From Sphingobium sp. (lineage in GTDB: Bacteria; Pseudomonadota; Alphaproteobacteria; Sphingomonadales; Sphingomonadaceae), in the NCBI GenBank assembly GCA_023266575.1, contig JAHFPV010000024.1:1-35983 (forward strand): a DNA stretch of 35,983 nt, given 5' to 3'. Below the pieces are notes generated by a model. The model was not told where the DNA came from. It was given only the letters and a program-made list of their open reading frames with translations, and did no database searches. Of the stretch, positions 35,951 to 35,983 are shown piece after piece (positions within the stretch are counted from its first letter, which is position 1; each line of letters starts with the position of its first letter). The translations under genes and the position numbers were made by a program.

Positions 35951-35983
35951 ATAAAAGGGCGACCTTTTGGGTCGCCCTTTTAT
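35951..35983. terminator. Strong bidirectional hairpin terminator
   Basis: A perfect 14-pair stem, ATAAAAGGGCGACC with its complement, enclosing the loop TTTTG. A-tracts on one side and T-tracts on the other give T-runs in both directions. It sits just upstream of the tRNA (minus orientation), so it probably ends a gene beyond the window edge and insulates the tRNA. Confidence 0.85.

Overview
The window reads as chromosomal DNA of a sphingomonad-type alphaproteobacterium (Sphingobium, Sphingomonas or Novosphingobium relative). This is inferred from high GC content, two TonB-dependent receptors with sphingomonad-style IVVTAQRR boxes, dense catabolic gene content with many LysR regulators, and three consecutive Tat-exported glycosidases. 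No taxonomic marker here fixes the genus.

Left part (1-9.9 kb). The left edge is the 5' end of an IS3-family (IS407-like) insertion sequence. Next comes a two-gene ergothioneine operon (egtD-egtB). A LysR gene is divergent from a three-gene operon shaped like a type I secretion or tripartite exporter: ABC exporter, HlyD-type adaptor and TolC-type outer membrane protein. The ABC subunit has kept its transmembrane part but has lost every nucleotide-hydrolysis motif. An AraC regulator follows, facing a truncated phosphotransferase pseudogene.

Middle part (10.2-21.8 kb). A six-gene minus-strand operon encodes an FAD monooxygenase, a VOC-fold extradiol dioxygenase, a C-C-type alpha/beta hydrolase, a small membrane protein, a cyclase-family hydrolase and a fumarylacetoacetate-hydrolase-family enzyme. 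Two LysR regulators, a TonB-dependent receptor, a Rieske oxygenase and a TetR regulator surround it. Together they look like uptake plus oxygenolytic meta-cleavage of an aromatic compound. The substrate cannot be read from sequence.

Right-middle part (22-31.3 kb). A glycoside-utilisation locus holds a TonB-dependent receptor, GH1 beta-glucosidase, GH78 alpha-L-rhamnosidase (broken by a frameshift or deletion), GH30 glycosidase and an acetyl-xylan-esterase-like hydrolase. It suggests removal of glucose and rhamnose from a plant glycoside. Its position beside the aromatic cluster makes a rhamnosylated aromatic glycoside an attractive but unproven substrate.

Right end (31.6-36 kb). A minus-strand DCC-family/DUF427/UbiB-like kinase operon is followed by a yaaA-SDR pair on the plus strand, the C-terminal remnant of a serine recombinase that runs into an initiator tRNA gene, the initiator tRNA-fMet itself, and two strong hairpin terminators.

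Most promising for novelty: the exporter with a wholly degenerate ATPase domain, and the coupled aromatic/rhamnoside catabolic island.
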